Positions 1 to 6,194 of a stretch of DNA of 13,780 bases are shown here, in pieces (position 1 is the stretch's first letter; the number at the start of each line of letters is the position of its first letter). The notes beneath the pieces are model-generated. The model was not told the DNA's origin, did not search any database, and was given only the letters and a program-made list of their open reading frames with translations. Position numbers and translations under genes: made by a program. Source of the stretch: HK-STAS-PATE-42 sp964461505 (GTDB taxonomy: Bacteria > Patescibacteriota > Saccharimonadia > Saccharimonadales > HK-STAS-PATE-42); the NCBI GenBank assembly GCA_964461505.1, contig CAYWUW010000013.1, forward strand, positions 1 to 13,780. Direction: 5' to 3'.

Positions 1-71
1 GTAGCTCAGCTGGTTAGAGCACCTGCCTCTTAAGCAGGGTGTCGAGGGTTCGAGCCCCTCCAGCCCCTCCA
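1..71 (+). tRNA. tRNA-Lys(CTT), 5' end cut off by window edge
   Basis: The D arm, anticodon arm (stem CCTGC/GCAGG, loop CTCTTAA, anticodon CTT at 29-31), T arm (GAGGG/CCCTC around TTCGAGC) and 3' acceptor strand CAGCCCC (61-67) are visible, followed by discriminator T68 and an encoded CCA (69-71). About six bases of the 5' acceptor strand lie outside the window. The 3' end sequence recurs at 1127 and 2395, which marks this tRNA as the likely integration site for the island that follows. Confidence 0.95.
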
Positions 72-109
72 ACCACAGACTCTTTAAAGACTTCTTCGGA
101 AGTCTTTTT
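66..109 (+). repeat. tRNA-end module 1 (candidate att site plus terminator)
   Basis: The 3' end of tRNA-Lys and its first flanking bases (CCTCCAACCAC, 66-76) are followed by a short AT-containing gap and a terminator hairpin. The same order (tRNA-end bases, gap of 10-17 nt, hairpin) is repeated at 1127-1172 and 2395-2436. Reading this as the outermost attachment site of an integrated island is inference; no integrase is in the window. Confidence 0.55.
86..109 (+). terminator. Intrinsic terminator after tRNA-Lys
   Basis: A 9-bp perfect stem, AAAGACTTC (86-94) with GAAGTCTTT (99-107), closes a TTCG tetraloop and runs into a T tract (105-109). It is a textbook rho-independent terminator 15 bases after the tRNA CCA. 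It is probably part of the first tRNA-end module. Confidence 0.85.
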
Positions 110-124
110 CTTTACGGCCGTACT

Positions 125-928
125 TTACGATCTAGAGCCCAAAGCTGTGAGTCTATGCGATAACCTCATAAGCTTCCTTTCCAGGGAACTTACATCAGCC
201 ATGAATATTGGGACCTTCTTGGAGTCATCCTGTAGTCTATCCCCCAAGATGACGGCACCCGTTAGATCTGCATGCTCATTAGCACTCACCTCATGCTCCT
301 TCTCAAGGTATATATCATACAACTCCTTCTGTAGCTTCCTTCGTTTTTTTGAGCGTCTTTTCCAAGTTGCCAACTTAAAAACAGAATTAATGACCGTGGC
401 CGTAGCTACACACTTAGCTACACTAGCATCCTCGCCCCCAGGCAACTGATCGGTTGCCCATATGAATCCAGACACGATTGCTGTAGTAGCCAGGAATCCT
501 GCTTTTGCAAAACACCCTCTCTGTAGTGCGAGCCTTGCGCGTAGCTCAATTTCTCTGTCTGATTCCTGGTACTCTGCTATCTTGGCTTTTTCGGCATAAT
601 GAGTGAGTTCGTGCCCTAGTATGTGATCCGGATCTAAGGTACCACCCTTAAAGAACGATCCCATAAACACCACTATGTTTGAAGGGGGAGCAGTTGTGTC
701 CACCGGGTTAGCTCTTTCTGGATCCCTTAGATGCATACCATACGTATGAGTAGCTCCTTGCGAGTAAGATAGCCCGCTAAAGTGTATGTGACACTCCTCA
801 AGCGGTGGCTTGTCTTCCATGGGCAAACCATCATAGAACTCTACCAGTCTATCCGTGTCTACCTCTACAGAGGACCATAGCTGCCCAACGGACCTATCGA
901 TAGATATTGAAGGAGGATTCGAAGTCAT
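125..928 (-). CDS. HtpX/M48-like membrane zinc metalloprotease (divergent)
   Basis: 267 aa. HELTH (residues 106-110) is an HExxH zinc site. Two hydrophobic segments follow (about 142-160 and 168-188) with a short loop between them, then a basic stretch (WKRRSKKRRK) and EHEVSANEHAD (211-221), whose glutamates can supply the third zinc ligand. A membrane hairpin between HExxH and an E-x-x-A-[ND] motif is the layout of M48 proteases such as HtpX and Ste24; the ligand motif also resembles ExExxANxxA of the ImmA/IrrE (M78) group. The N-terminal transmembrane helices of HtpX are missing. It is the only gene in the first island cassette and reads toward the tRNA. The ATG at 928 is chosen because a TTGACC-17-TAAAAT promoter ends 6 nt before it. 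Protease chemistry is fairly safe; the family is less so, and the substrate is unknown. Confidence 0.75.
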   Translation of the reverse strand: MTSNPPSISIDRSVGQLWSSVEVDTDRLVEFYDGLPMEDKPPLEECHIHFSGLSYSQGATHTYGMHLRDPERANPVDTTAPPSNIVVFMGSFFKGGTLDPDHILGHELTHYAEKAKIAEYQESDREIELRARLALQRGCFAKAGFLATTAIVSGFIWATDQLPGGEDASVAKCVATATVINSVFKLATWKRRSKKRRKLQKELYDIYLEKEHEVSANEHADLTGAVILGDRLQDDSKKVPIFMADVSSLERKLMRLSHRLTALGSRS

Positions 929-934
929 GTATAT

Positions 935-963
935 ATTTTACTATATAGGTTGCCTTAGGTCAA
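935..963 (-). promoter_or_regulatory. Sigma70-type promoter, leaderless, for the metalloprotease gene
   Basis: On the minus strand, TTGACC (958-963) and TAAAAT (935-940) are separated by 17 bp. The -10 box ends 6 nt before the ATG at 928, so transcription should begin at or next to the start codon. No Shine-Dalgarno sequence is possible. Confidence 0.7.
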
Positions 964-1149
964 TATACTTTACAGGTGAGCCACAACATTTGGTGATACC
1001 CCCCCCTACGGGGAATCTAGCAATCAAGATTAAAAGCGGTATGAGCGCCGAGAATAAACGTCCTTCAAAACCACTCTCCATCTCCTAAACTCCTCTATTA
1101 GAAGTGCTAACTTAGAGTAGTGTGGGCCTCCAACCACGATTCATCCAAT

Positions 1150-1173
1150 AAGGTCCTCAGAGAGGGTCTTTTG
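1150..1173 (+). terminator. Terminator-like hairpin in module 2
   Basis: AAGGTCCTC (1150-1158) pairs with GAGGGTCTT (1162-1170) through 9 bp including two G-U pairs, with loop AGA and a short T run. It sits where the tRNA terminator would be relative to a tRNA 3' end, although no tRNA is present here. Confidence 0.6.
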
Positions 1174-1180
1174 TTATCAT
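1172..1180 (+). promoter_or_regulatory. Extended -10 promoter for the gene at 1188
   Basis: TGTTATCAT fits the extended -10 form TGnTATnnT. Its 3' end is 7 nt from the ATG at 1188, predicting a leaderless mRNA. It lies directly after the terminator hairpin, so the cassette carries its own promoter. Confidence 0.65.
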
Positions 1181-1187
1181 TAAGAGC

Positions 1188-1697
1188 ATGGACAGAAGAT
1201 TGCCTAAGGTGCTTTACCACTCGTCTCCGAACCTCAATATAGAGGTATTTGAACCAAGAAAAGAGAAAGTCCGAGATCCAAAAGAGGGTCCAGTAGTGTT
1301 TGCTACACCCGATAAAGCCTTAGCCGCCGTCTTTTTAGTCAGAACAGACGGTAGTTGGGTTAAGATAGGGCGCTTTAGCAGTAACGGTCAGCACACTCCA
1401 TGGCACCTTATAGCCAACAACAAGAGAAGATTCAGAAAACTAGATGTAGGTGGAGCTATCTACCACCTACCTCCCGAGGGTTTCTCTAGTGATCCCACAA
1501 AAGGGATGGGAGGAGTAGAGTGGACCAATCCCAAAACCGTAGTGCCCATTAAAAAAGAAATCTACAGCTCAGGTGAAAAGGCCATGCAAGAACTTGGCGT
1601 GAACATATACTTTGTCAGCAGAAAGGTTTTCAGAGCCATCAAAAAGTCAGACGACCACGGACACAATATAATATCCAGCCTAACCCCAGAGTCTTAG
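1188..1697 (+). CDS. Cassette protein of unknown function (YHSS, possible ADP-ribosyltransferase-like fold)
   Basis: 169 aa, soluble, basic, with no signal peptide or membrane segment. I do not recognise the family with certainty. The N-terminal pattern LYHSS (9-13), then FEPR (21-24), then VVFATPDKALAAVFL (36-50) recalls the layout of several ADP-ribosyltransferase-fold families, in which a conserved His or Arg follows the first strand and a T/S-containing strand leads into a helix. The catalytic Glu/Gln of such enzymes cannot be placed. The ATG is supported by the extended -10 box 7 nt upstream. It converges on the gene at 1706-2263 with an 8-bp gap that contains the palindrome TAAGCTTA. 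Both genes lie in the second island cassette. Confidence 0.7.
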   Translation: MDRRLPKVLYHSSPNLNIEVFEPRKEKVRDPKEGPVVFATPDKALAAVFLVRTDGSWVKIGRFSSNGQHTPWHLIANNKRRFRKLDVGGAIYHLPPEGFSSDPTKGMGGVEWTNPKTVVPIKKEIYSSGEKAMQELGVNIYFVSRKVFRAIKKSDDHGHNIISSLTPES

Positions 1698-1705
1698 CAA
1701 TAAGC

Positions 1706-2263
1706 TTATACGGCCGCTACAATCTTATCGTTCAGAGCCCCAAAACTGCTGTCCTCTCCTCCACTAGTCACATAGTCTAAATAGTTCTGAGGGTTCACAG
1801 ACCGCGCCCTAACCAGGGCACCCTCTCCTGAATCTCTTTCACCGCTTAGGGTCTTCCTTATAGCCGCCTCTGATCCCTCCGTAAATCTATCTCCAAGCAC
1901 TGGGCCCAAACTACGCGACCAGTTTGCTAGGTATTCTGCCACCGTGCCCACTCTTGTAACCACTTCACCTGTTGTCCGCCTACCAAAGGCGTCTATTACC
2001 AAAGGTTCATCCCCGCTAGTATCAAGGGATATAAAGTGGTCAAACCTCGGACTAGACCCATCCTCCTCGCTGGCAGGCCTACCAACCCGAGCCTGGTCGA
2101 TAGAGTGTCTTATAACAACCAGTTTTGGATCGAGTGCGTACCTACACAAAGCTATGCCCAGACAGTTCCCCATACCGACCCTAACCACCTCAAAGGGGTT
2201 TCGAACTTCTCCCCATCTAGGAGCAACGCGTTCTACCAGCTCAATTTTTTTACCCAGGTCCAT
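1706..2263 (-). CDS. Putative transglutaminase-like / papain-fold cysteine enzyme
   Basis: 185 aa, with no signal peptide. GMGNCLGIALC (30-40) places a cysteine (C34) at the start of a helix after a Gly/Asn turn; DHFISLD (75-81) offers H76 on a strand, and LVIDAFG (88-94) offers D91. The order Cys-His-Asp with this spacing is that of transglutaminase-like and arylamine N-acetyltransferase-like enzymes. The second half (100-185) is hydrophilic and unrecognised. Promoter: TATATA (2272-2277, minus strand) lies 8 nt before the ATG, with no clear -35 and no ribosome binding site. It is convergent with the YHSS gene. The triad is read by eye, so hydrolase or transferase function is inference. The substrate is unknown. 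Confidence 0.65.
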   Translation of the reverse strand: MDLGKKIELVERVAPRWGEVRNPFEVVRVGMGNCLGIALCRYALDPKLVVIRHSIDQARVGRPASEEDGSSPRFDHFISLDTSGDEPLVIDAFGRRTTGEVVTRVGTVAEYLANWSRSLGPVLGDRFTEGSEAAIRKTLSGERDSGEGALVRARSVNPQNYLDYVTSGGEDSSFGALNDKIVAAV

Positions 2264-2394
2264 TTTTGTTTTATATATTTACCGAACTTTCACCTATCAT
2301 ACTAACATACATAAGCACAATAATCAAGAGATGACTCGCGTCCTAGCCGGAAAGTCCTTGTGGTTCTCATCCCAGCCCCAATATCATCTACAAC

Positions 2395-2453
2395 GCCCCT
2401 CCAAAATAAGAATTTAATAAAGACTCGAAGGGGTCTCTTCTGCTATCATTAAG
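2395..2453 (+). repeat. tRNA-end module 3 (right end of island)
   Basis: GCCCCTCCAA (2395-2404) exactly repeats tRNA-Lys bases 63-72. It is followed by a hairpin AGACTC (2421-2426) / GGGTCT (2431-2436) with loop GAAG and one T-G pair, then TGCTATCATTAAG (2441-2453). This last part leads into the DUF1801-folD operon, so this copy is probably the native flank that lay behind the tRNA before insertion. Confidence 0.55.
2441..2449 (+). promoter_or_regulatory. Extended -10 promoter for the DUF1801-folD operon
   Basis: TGCTATCAT fits TGnTATnnT and matches the promoter at 1172-1180 in eight of nine positions. The ATG at 2468 is 18 nt after it, giving a predicted leader of about 11 nt without a Shine-Dalgarno sequence. 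The leader contains a TAAGCTTA palindrome (2450-2457). Confidence 0.55.
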
Positions 2454-2467
2454 CTTAAACAAACACT

Positions 2468-2830
2468 ATGCAATCCACCTTCAAAACAGTAGACGAATAT
2501 CTAGGTCAACTTGAGCCACCTCAAAGAACAGAACTCCAGCGCATCCGCAGCCTCATCAAAAAAGAGGTTCCCGAAGCCCAAGAATTAATATCCTACCAAA
2601 TGCCCGCCTTTAAGCTTAGCGGCAAACCCCTCATTTATTACGCAGCCTTCAAAAACCACTTTAGCATCTTTCCTACCCCTGGGCCTATTACAGAACTCAC
2701 GCAAGATCTAAAAAAGTTCCAAACCGCCAAAGGCACCATTAAGTTTAGCCTTCAAGATCCTATTCCAGATCAACTCATCAAAAAAATCTTACAAACCAGA
2801 ATCAAACAAATTAAAAACTCGGCCCAATGA
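2468..2830 (+). CDS. DUF1801 / YdhG-like domain protein
   Basis: 120 aa, cytoplasmic. The order of motifs fits DUF1801: TVDEYLGQLEPPQRTELQRIRSLI (8-31), a P-E-A-x-E-x-I-S-Y-x-M-P-A-F segment (35-48), a Y-Y-A-A-F strand (57-61), H-F-S-I-F-P (64-69), and an F-x-x-A-K-G-T-I-K-F-S segment (84-94). Length is normal for the family. A Bacillus member has been described as a frataxin-like iron chaperone, but many members are uncharacterised, so no specific role is claimed. It overlaps folD by the tetranucleotide ATGA, so the two genes are translationally coupled. It ends in TGA, which shows the standard code for this codon. Confidence 0.85.
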   Translation: MQSTFKTVDEYLGQLEPPQRTELQRIRSLIKKEVPEAQELISYQMPAFKLSGKPLIYYAAFKNHFSIFPTPGPITELTQDLKKFQTAKGTIKFSLQDPIPDQLIKKILQTRIKQIKNSAQ

Positions 2831-3642
2831 TCAAACACCTAAGCGGAACAGAACTAGCCGGCTACATTTCAGAGCGCCAAGCCAAACAAATCCGAGCTCT
2901 AATCCAAAGCAAGAATATCCAACCAAAACTGGCTATCATTAACTGCAATCCAAATAATCTCGCCATAAAAACCTACATTAAACTTAAAATTAAAAGAGCC
3001 GAACAACTCCAAGTTCAAACCGAACTTTTTGAGCTTCCCCAAACTCAAGTTGCCCAAAAACTAAAAGAACTCGCCCAAGATCCATCCGTTCACGGCATCA
3101 TCCTCCAACTCCCGCTGCAAGATCCCGCCCAAACAGAACAACTCCTAAGCTTAATTCCAGCCTCAAAAGATGTTGATGGCTTAAGTTTAAAATCAGATCT
3201 TGTCCCAGCCACACCCGGAGCCATCCTCTGGCTACTCGCTGGCTACAATATAGATTTAAAAAACAAAAAAGTTCTCATCATCGGGCAGGGCAGATTGGTT
3301 GGGCAACCTCTTACCAAACTTTTACAAGAACAAAACCTCGACGTCCAAGCTCTAGATATCAAAAACTCCAAGCAAGAATTAAGCTTAGCACTTAAACAAT
3401 CAGATATCATCATCTCTGCCGCCGGTTCACCCGATTTAATTAAACTTAAGGATCTTAAAGATGGCCAAGTCATAATCGATGCCGGAACATCCGAAGTCAA
3501 CGGGCAAATCAGCGGAGATCTCGATCCAAAAGTCTACGATTCTAAGCTTAATATCAAAGCAACCCCACAAAAAGGAGGCCTCGGCCCACTAACCATCTCT
3601 TACCTCTACGAAAACCTCCTCCACCTCATTGACAAAAAATAA
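2827..3642 (+). CDS. folD: Bifunctional methylenetetrahydrofolate dehydrogenase / methenyltetrahydrofolate cyclohydrolase
   Basis: 271 aa, a little shorter than the usual 280-300. It interconverts 5,10-methylene-, 5,10-methenyl- and 10-formyl-tetrahydrofolate with NADP+ or NAD+ in the cytoplasm. Visible motifs: Y50-x-x-x-K54 (catalytic lysine), GIILQLPLQDP (90-100, usual GILVQLPLP), KDVDG (114-118), PATPGA (127-132, usual PCTP), the Rossmann loop IIGQGRLVGQP (151-161, usual VxGRSxIVGxP), DIIISAAG (193-200), VIIDAG (215-220) and PQKGGLGPLT (247-256, usual PVPGGVGPMT). The altered loop (GQGRL for GRSxI) may change cofactor preference. It has no ribosome binding site of its own and depends on coupling to the DUF1801 gene. 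Its last codons contain the -35 of the next gene's promoter. Confidence 0.95.
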   Translation: MIKHLSGTELAGYISERQAKQIRALIQSKNIQPKLAIINCNPNNLAIKTYIKLKIKRAEQLQVQTELFELPQTQVAQKLKELAQDPSVHGIILQLPLQDPAQTEQLLSLIPASKDVDGLSLKSDLVPATPGAILWLLAGYNIDLKNKKVLIIGQGRLVGQPLTKLLQEQNLDVQALDIKNSKQELSLALKQSDIIISAAGSPDLIKLKDLKDGQVIIDAGTSEVNGQISGDLDPKVYDSKLNIKATPQKGGLGPLTISYLYENLLHLIDKK

Positions 3643-3658
3643 GCTTAAGTGATATAAT
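3629..3658 (+). promoter_or_regulatory. Strong sigma70-type promoter, leaderless, for the gene at 3666
   Basis: TTGACA (3629-3634) and TATAAT (3653-3658) are both perfect consensus, 18 bp apart. The -10 box ends 7 nt before the ATG at 3666. The -35 lies inside the last codons of folD. The spacer contains TAAGCTTA (3640-3647). Confidence 0.85.
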
Positions 3659-3665
3659 CTACAGC

Positions 3666-4190
3666 ATGAACAGAGGCTTAGACGGTGAACAATCCCCGAA
3701 TTGTGCTCGAAATCTAGCCGATGCACTCTCACTCCTCGACCAGCAACAAATTGGCGAAAATATTGCTGAAACCGCAGCAAGAAACCTGCAAGTAGAAGAG
3801 CTTGGCCAATCCTGCATAAAAAACTCTCAAAATCCACAATTTTGCGAAGCCCACTGTGTTCCTTCTTTATGCCCAGCCCACACAGGTGAAACAATCGTTC
3901 AGCTTAATTCACGCATCTTAACAACCGAAGGAACACGTGCTAAGTCTCGGGTTGTAGAAGAACTCCAAGAAGCGGCAAATATTATAGAAGAAGGGGAGCC
4001 AACGAGTTATTCAAGCTGCCCTTTCTTAAAAGATCCCGATCTATTCGCACCAATAGCCGAAGAACTTAAGAGAGGCCTAGGCCCTAAAGATTTAGCAGAT
4101 TTAGGCCTTGGAGCAGAACCGTCACCTCTTGGCGGCACTCTTGCCTCTGATATGGATCCCGAAGTAGTTCTAGCCCCAAAGAGGAGTTAA
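3666..4190 (+). CDS. Small Cys-containing protein of unknown function (paralogue A)
   Basis: 174 aa, acidic, with no signal peptide or membrane helix; family not recognised. Six cysteines at 13, 50, 60, 64, 69 and 118; the cluster C-x9-C-x3-C-x4-C with nearby histidines (63, 72) could bind a metal or form disulfides. The N-terminal half resembles the next gene product: C-A-x-x-L near the start, then LGQSC (46-50) against VGQSAC (54-59), then an acidic Cys segment, with first-to-second cysteine distances of 37 and 35. The two genes are therefore probably a tandem duplication. The start follows the consensus promoter whose -10 ends 7 nt upstream. The stop codon lies within the 16-bp hairpin at 4181-4219. 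Confidence 0.75.
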   Translation: MNRGLDGEQSPNCARNLADALSLLDQQQIGENIAETAARNLQVEELGQSCIKNSQNPQFCEAHCVPSLCPAHTGETIVQLNSRILTTEGTRAKSRVVEELQEAANIIEEGEPTSYSSCPFLKDPDLFAPIAEELKRGLGPKDLADLGLGAEPSPLGGTLASDMDPEVVLAPKRS

Positions 4191-4219
4191 GCTTAATCTT
4201 GACTTAAGCTTAACTCCTC
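4181..4219 (+). other. Perfect 16-bp inverted repeat overlapping a promoter
   Basis: GAGGAGTTAAGCTTAA (4181-4196) and its exact reverse complement (4204-4219) flank a 7-nt loop TCTTGAC. Each arm contains TAAGCTTA. The left arm holds the stop codon of the upstream gene, and the loop holds most of the -35 (TTGACT) of the downstream gene. There is no T tract, so it is not a standard terminator. It could end transcription, protect a 3' end or act as an operator. Confidence 0.85.
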
Positions 4220-4227
4220 ACTACAAT
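4199..4227 (+). promoter_or_regulatory. Sigma70-type promoter, leaderless, for the gene at 4235
   Basis: TTGACT (4199-4204) and TACAAT (4222-4227) are 17 bp apart. The -10 ends 7 nt before the ATG at 4235, as in the upstream paralogue. TAAGCTTA (4205-4212) directly follows the -35 and is part of the hairpin. Confidence 0.8.
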
Positions 4228-4234
4228 CCAGCTC

Positions 4235-4702
4235 ATGAGCAGATTTAGTAACCTGCCTCCAATTCCTGCTAGGAAGAATCAGCAGCCCCAGGCAATCCCC
4301 ACTTGCGCAACTCAGCTAATTCAATTTGTACACCCTGGAAAGCCGCTACCTACCGAACAACAAATTATCAATCTGAACCACTCCGCAAAACAGGTTGGCC
4401 AAAGTGCCTGCGATCTATGCCTAGAAGACCCTAAGCTTAATATCTTTCAAAAGGAGGAATGCCCCGCAAAATCAACTGAGGTAGCAGATCTCTTTATACG
4501 AAATTCCCGAAAAACCGAGAATCTAGCCCCTCGCCACAGGCTAATTAAGATTATGCAGGGGCCACCAAAACCACCATTCGAACGACACTCCATACCCGGC
4601 CTCGATCAAGAGGCTAGAAATATGGCGGGCCTAGCTCCGCTACCCGACCCGAACGAAGAAATCCCCGAACCAACAGTGCGACAAGATATCGGCTATACCT
4701 AA
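4235..4702 (+). CDS. Small Cys-containing protein of unknown function (paralogue B)
   Basis: 155 aa, proline-rich at both ends, with no signal peptide or membrane helix; family not recognised. Cysteines at 24, 59, 62 and 76 give C-A-T-Q-L, then GQSACDLC (55-62) and EEC (74-76), a CxxC with a third cysteine 14 residues on. The layout matches paralogue A but with fewer cysteines. The N- and C-termini (PPIPARKNQQPQ; PLPDPNEEIPEP) look disordered. The gene is convergent with metG, with a 19-bp gap that includes TAAACTTA (4700-4707) at the stop codon. The start is set by the promoter 7 nt upstream. Confidence 0.72.
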   Translation: MSRFSNLPPIPARKNQQPQAIPTCATQLIQFVHPGKPLPTEQQIINLNHSAKQVGQSACDLCLEDPKLNIFQKEECPAKSTEVADLFIRNSRKTENLAPRHRLIKIMQGPPKPPFERHSIPGLDQEARNMAGLAPLPDPNEEIPEPTVRQDIGYT

Positions 4703-4721
4703 ACTTAAGTAAAAAGAACCA

Positions 4722-6194
4722 CTAAACCACGCTCTGCGCAGTCAATTCACCCGGAAGCTCAACTCTTGGAAAGATCGGACCCTCAAACTGAGCCAACACA
4801 TCGCTCCCAAAAATCTTTAAGATTAGCTCTGAAGTTTGCGGCATAAACGGCGCCAAAAGCTCGGCAATCTCTCTAAGATCTGCCACACACGCAAGCAAGA
4901 TCTCGCGCACGTGCTCAGCATTCTTTTCATCTTTAGCCAAAACCCATGGCTGAGTTTGCTCTAAATACTTATTAATCCCATCCACAATACTAAACGCCCA
5001 TTCCAAAGCCTTATCAAAACGATACTCTTTTAAAGCCTCGTGGTAAGCAGTATGATCATGCCTCGAACCAGGCACGCCTTCTGCCAAATTACCACCCAAG
5101 TAAGCTTCTGCCATCTTAGCCGTTCGCTGAATCACATTCCCCAAACCATTCACCAAATCATTGTTGTAAGCATTTAGCATTTTAAGCCACGTAAAATCAC
5201 CATCACTATAACTTGGAATCTTTGCCAGCAGAAAATAACGTGCTGCATCCTGCCCAAATAACTGAGTTAAATAAATTGGATCAACACTGTTACCTAAAGA
5301 TTTACTCATCTTTTTGCCATTCACCGTTATATAGCCGTGCACAAAAAGCTCTTTTGGCAAAGCTAGATTTAAGCTTAGTAAAATAGCTGGCCAAGTTGCG
5401 GCGTGCTGCCTTAAAACACCTTTTCCAAGAATCTGCGCATCCGCCGGCCAAAACTTTGCAAAATCTTCATGTTCTGGATAACCAAGCAGAGTAATGTAGT
5501 TCATCAAAGCCTCAAACCAAATGTAAACCGTATGCGTTAGGTCATCCGGAACTGGAACCCCCCACGATAACTTTTCTTTAGGCCTAGAAACACTCAAATC
5601 TTCTAGCCCTTCTTTCAACAGGCTCAAAATCTCATTCTTTCTAGAATCTGGAACCACCTTCATTTCTTCTGTTTCAATCGCCTCGCGTATTCTATCCTCA
5701 AACTCACTAAGCTTAAAAAAATAATTCTCTTCTTCTCTCATTTCATAAGGCCGGTTGTGATCTGGGCAAATTCCATTATTTTCTTTAAAATCAGTCTCAG
5801 TTTTAAACTCCTCACAGCCCACACAGTAGTAACCAACATATTTAGATTTATAGATGTAAGGCTTAAGCTGCATCCAAATAATCTGCACCCGCTTTTGGTG
5901 AGCCTCATCTGTAGTTCTAATCATTCTACTAGGCAAGATTCCATAAGCCCGATGAACACCAGAAACATTATCTAGCATTGAATCAACATAAGCCTGCGGA
6001 TCTAGCCCCAGTTCTTTCGCTTTTTCAAAATTCTTCTCTCCGTTCTCATCCGTCCCAACACTAAACAAAACATCATCACCCAAAAGTTTATGATATCTCG
6101 CCAAAACATCTGCCTCGCAAAATTCCATTGCATGGCCTAGGTGCAAATCACCATTCACATACGGAATTGTTGTTGTTATATAATATTTACTCAT
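4722..6194 (-). CDS. metG: Methionyl-tRNA synthetase
   Basis: 490 aa. Charges tRNA-Met, including the initiator, with methionine using ATP. Class I signatures: HLGH (18-21, the HIGH motif) after YYITTTIPYVNGD, GTDENGEKN (47-55, usual GTDEHGxKI), the connective-peptide zinc knuckle C124-x2-C127 ... C143-x2-H146, GKGVLRQHAATWPA (257-270) and KMSKS (295-299). The rest is the helical anticodon-binding domain, ending at TSELILKIFG with no C-terminal tRNA-binding (EMAP/Trbp111) extension. The second knuckle half uses CxxH, so one zinc site is expected. The start at 6194 gives the conserved N-terminus; it has no clear ribosome binding site, and the 312-bp gap upstream should hold its promoter. Confidence 0.96.
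   Translation of the reverse strand: MSKYYITTTIPYVNGDLHLGHAMEFCEADVLARYHKLLGDDVLFSVGTDENGEKNFEKAKELGLDPQAYVDSMLDNVSGVHRAYGILPSRMIRTTDEAHQKRVQIIWMQLKPYIYKSKYVGYYCVGCEEFKTETDFKENNGICPDHNRPYEMREEENYFFKLSEFEDRIREAIETEEMKVVPDSRKNEILSLLKEGLEDLSVSRPKEKLSWGVPVPDDLTHTVYIWFEALMNYITLLGYPEHEDFAKFWPADAQILGKGVLRQHAATWPAILLSLNLALPKELFVHGYITVNGKKMSKSLGNSVDPIYLTQLFGQDAARYFLLAKIPSYSDGDFTWLKMLNAYNNDLVNGLGNVIQRTAKMAEAYLGGNLAEGVPGSRHDHTAYHEALKEYRFDKALEWAFSIVDGINKYLEQTQPWVLAKDEKNAEHVREILLACVADLREIAELLAPFMPQTSELILKIFGSDVLAQFEGPIFPRVELPGELTAQSVV

Larger units (their letters stand above)
1127..1184 (+). repeat. tRNA-end module 2 (cassette boundary)
   Basis: CCTCCAACCAC (1127-1137) exactly repeats bases 66-76 at the tRNA-Lys 3' end. 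It is followed by a terminator hairpin and then TGTTATCATTAAG (1172-1184). The 56-bp module at 2398-2453 has the same order and ends in TGCTATCATTAAG, so these two copies are related along most of their length. It separates the two island cassettes. Confidence 0.6.

Noticed and set aside
39..449. 136-aa plus-strand reading frame
   Set aside because: It starts inside tRNA-Lys and lies mostly antisense to the metalloprotease gene; no motifs.
855..1088. 77-aa plus-strand frame
   Set aside because: It begins antisense to the metalloprotease N-terminus and reads through its promoter; no family resemblance.
1944..2417. 157-aa and 89-aa plus-strand frames over the cysteine-enzyme gene
   Set aside because: Low-complexity Ser/Thr/Pro composition typical of antisense frames; no promoter; they also run through the module at 2395.
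3243..3894. Minus-strand frames opposite folD and the first cysteine protein
   Set aside because: Shadows of well-supported plus-strand genes.
4181..4219. Standard intrinsic terminator
   Set aside because: Strong stem, but no T tract on either strand and AT-rich arms; kept as an inverted repeat of unknown role.
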